Below are positions 5,786-7,050 of a DNA stretch of 7,050 nt, one piece after another (positions within the stretch are counted from its first letter, which is position 1; each line of letters starts with the position of its first letter). The translations under genes were made by a program, and so were the position numbers. Source of the stretch: a bacterium (lineage in GTDB: Bacteria; Krumholzibacteriota; Krumholzibacteria; LZORAL124-64-63); contig QNDV01000119.1 of the NCBI GenBank assembly GCA_003646045.1, positions 1 through 7,050 on the forward strand, given 5' to 3'. The notes below the pieces were generated by a model that saw only the letters and a list, made by a program, of their open reading frames with translations, was not told the origin of the DNA and made no database searches.

Positions 5786-6115
5786 GTGTGGGTCATCAAG
5801 GGACTGCTCTTTCTGAGCCTCCTGTTCATCCTCGTCTATTTCTTCGTGACCAATGCAGACCAGACCGTGGACCTGGATGTCTTTGGCCAGAGCTTTCTGG
5901 GTGTTTCAATCTACTGGCTGGTTGTGGTCTGCTTCCTGGGCGGTTTTGCCACCAGTTTCATACTGGCTGCACTGAGGGGATTCAAGACCCACCGTGAACT
6001 CTCCCAGTTGCGGCGCGAGTTGGTGGACCGTGAGCGGGAGATCGCCGAGCTGCGTACCCTGCCCTTGTGTTCCGACGCGGACGCCGAGTCGGACAAGGGC
6101 GCGACTCGTGACTAA
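5786..6115 (+). CDS. lapA: LapA-domain (DUF1049) inner-membrane protein
   Basis: Small inner-membrane protein of 109 residues, near the usual size of about 100. Two hydrophobic segments are seen, residues 4-22 and 39-63, separated by a polar stretch (TNADQTVDLDVFGQ) with the N-x-x-x-V-x-L-D pattern typical of this domain. A charged, heptad-like Arg/Glu-rich helix (about 66-92) and a short acidic tail follow. In E. coli LapA works with LapB in lipopolysaccharide assembly and in FtsH-dependent turnover of LpxC, the committed enzyme of lipid A synthesis; I infer a similar role. The identity rests on domain layout plus the lapB-like gene, which overlaps its end by 8 nt and suggests translational coupling. 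The start is GTG with GAGGT upstream. One cysteine (C95) lies in the tail. Small membrane proteins diverge quickly, so orthology is less certain than the domain call. Confidence 0.82.
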   Translation: MWVIKGLLFLSLLFILVYFFVTNADQTVDLDVFGQSFLGVSIYWLVVVCFLGGFATSFILAALRGFKTHRELSQLRRELVDREREIAELRTLPLCSDADAESDKGATRD

Positions 6116-7050
6116 TCCCGTTTTCATAGTCGGAGCCCTGGCGGTGGTGGCGGTGGTAGTTCTGGCCATCGTCAACATCTGGCGCGCCGGTGGCGAGGCA
6201 CCACGCACGGATGACCATCTACGCGCACTGGAGGCGTGGCTGGATGGAGATCTCGACGAAGCCCAACGTCTGCTCACGGCGGTTGTGCACCGGGATCCGG
6301 CGGCCGTGGATCCGTATCTGCAGTTGGGCAATCTGCTGCGGCAGAGGGGCGATGCGGCGCGGGCCGCCGTATTGCATCGCGGTTTGACCGTGCGTTCGAA
6401 CCTGACGCGGGACCGCAAGGTAGCGGCTGGTCTGGCCCTGGCCACCGACCTGGTCGAGCTGGCCCAATGGGCGGAAGCCGCCGAGGTTCTCGATGGCCTC
6501 GTACAGCATGCCAGCAACCGTCCCGCCTATTGGCGGGCCCGCTTCGCCCAGTGGTACGGCCTGCAGAACCTGTCCGAAGCGGCGCGCGCCCTCAAAGCCG
6601 CCCAACGCCTGGTTCCCAAGGCCAACCGCCGGGAATTCGAATCTGCCTACGCCTCCTTCCAACTCGACCGGGCCCTGCAGAACGCCCGGGCCGGTGAGAC
6701 CGGTCCCGCGCGTGATCGACTGCGTGATGTGGGCAAGGTCGAAGGTGCCCGGGCTCGTGCGGCCCTGGTGCGCGCCGTGTTGGCGGCGTCCGGGAGCGAC
6801 CCCTCGGGAGCCCTGGCCGTGGTGGCGAAGGAGTTGCTTGATTATCCGCGGGAGTTGGCGGTGTTCCTGCCCCAGTTGCAGGAGGCTCTGCTGCAGTCGG
6901 GACAGTTCGCCCGGACGGTTTCCATTCTCGAACGGGCCTGTCAGGCGGAACAGGCGCCGCCGGAACTGTGGGTCAGTCTGGCAATGCTTTACGAGAAGCT
7001 GGACGAAAGGGACAAGGCCCTGCGCCTGCTCGAAAGCAAGGCAGGCAGCA
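6108..7050 (+). CDS. lapB: LapB-like (YciM) membrane-anchored TPR protein, 3' end outside window
   Basis: Partial gene: 314 codons are visible and the frame is still open at the right edge. Residues 5-25 form a single hydrophobic anchor (VFIVGALAVVAVVVLAIV), followed by a short linker and TPR-like helical pairs from about residue 36. The best are ALEAWLDGDLDEAQRLL (40-56), DPYLQLGNLLRQRGDAARA (68-86), LALATDLVELAQWAEAAEVL (109-128) and LWVSLAMLYEKLDERDKALR (287-306). The YLQLGNLLRQRGDAARAAVLHRG region closely follows LapB, whose E. coli form has the same N-terminal anchor, nine TPRs and a C-terminal rubredoxin-like zinc domain. LapB delivers LpxC to FtsH and helps organise LPS assembly at the inner membrane. 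The expected length is about 390 residues, so roughly the last 75, including the metal domain, are not seen. The GTG at 6108 lies within lapA (8-nt overlap), with AAGGG at 6095-6099. A generic TPR protein is the alternative. Confidence 0.8.
   Translation, partial: MTNPVFIVGALAVVAVVVLAIVNIWRAGGEAPRTDDHLRALEAWLDGDLDEAQRLLTAVVHRDPAAVDPYLQLGNLLRQRGDAARAAVLHRGLTVRSNLTRDRKVAAGLALATDLVELAQWAEAAEVLDGLVQHASNRPAYWRARFAQWYGLQNLSEAARALKAAQRLVPKANRREFESAYASFQLDRALQNARAGETGPARDRLRDVGKVEGARARAALVRAVLAASGSDPSGALAVVAKELLDYPRELAVFLPQLQEALLQSGQFARTVSILERACQAEQAPPELWVSLAMLYEKLDERDKALRLLESKAGS

Noticed and set aside
6236..6697. Plus-strand open frame of 153 codons inside the TPR gene
   Set aside because: Out-of-frame shadow with Arg/Gly/Pro-rich product. 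The frame starting at 6108 encodes a clear membrane anchor and TPR helices.

Overview
The window holds a compact, single-strand (+) run of six housekeeping genes from a GC-rich, Gram-negative-type bacterium. In order they are a PlsC-like acyltransferase, ribosomal protein S1 (rpsA), two radical-SAM tRNA methylthiotransferases (mtaB, miaB), a LapA-domain membrane protein, and the start of a LapB-like membrane-anchored TPR protein that runs off the right edge. I see no mobile element, CRISPR array, rRNA or tRNA gene, and no sign of recent transfer.

Organism: LapA/LapB implies an outer membrane with lipopolysaccharide. MtaB, absent from E. coli but widespread elsewhere, argues against a typical enteric gammaproteobacterium. 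S1 has six domains with a long acidic Pro/Ala-rich N-terminal extension and a degenerate last domain. The rpsA SD is a full AGGAGG, which argues against Bacteroidota. The lineage cannot be fixed from this sequence alone; a deeper-branching Gram-negative phylum (for example a high-GC member of the FCB group) is only a guess.

Layout: 22-777 plsC-like gene, with a TTG start or a start upstream of the window. 778-886 is a regulatory gap with a near-consensus sigma70-type promoter (TTGCCA, 17 nt, TATAAT), an 8-bp perfect stem-loop in the predicted leader, and a strong SD. 887-2899 is rpsA. 2900-2984 carries a GC-rich stem-loop just before the mtaB ribosome-binding site. 2985-4370 mtaB and 4376-5752 miaB are 5 nt apart. 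5786-6115 lapA follows after 33 nt, and 6108 to the edge is lapB, overlapping lapA by 8 nt.

How they fit together: rpsA, mtaB and miaB serve translation (mRNA recruitment to the 30S subunit and hypermodification of tRNA position A37). plsC, lapA and lapB serve the envelope (phosphatidic acid synthesis and control of LPS production). In several proteobacteria the order is cmk-rpsA-ihfB-lapA-lapB; here the place of ihfB is taken by mtaB-miaB. The most unusual points are the rpsA leader, departures from the usual radical-SAM loop in both methylthiotransferases, and this altered gene order. I found no convincing new system.
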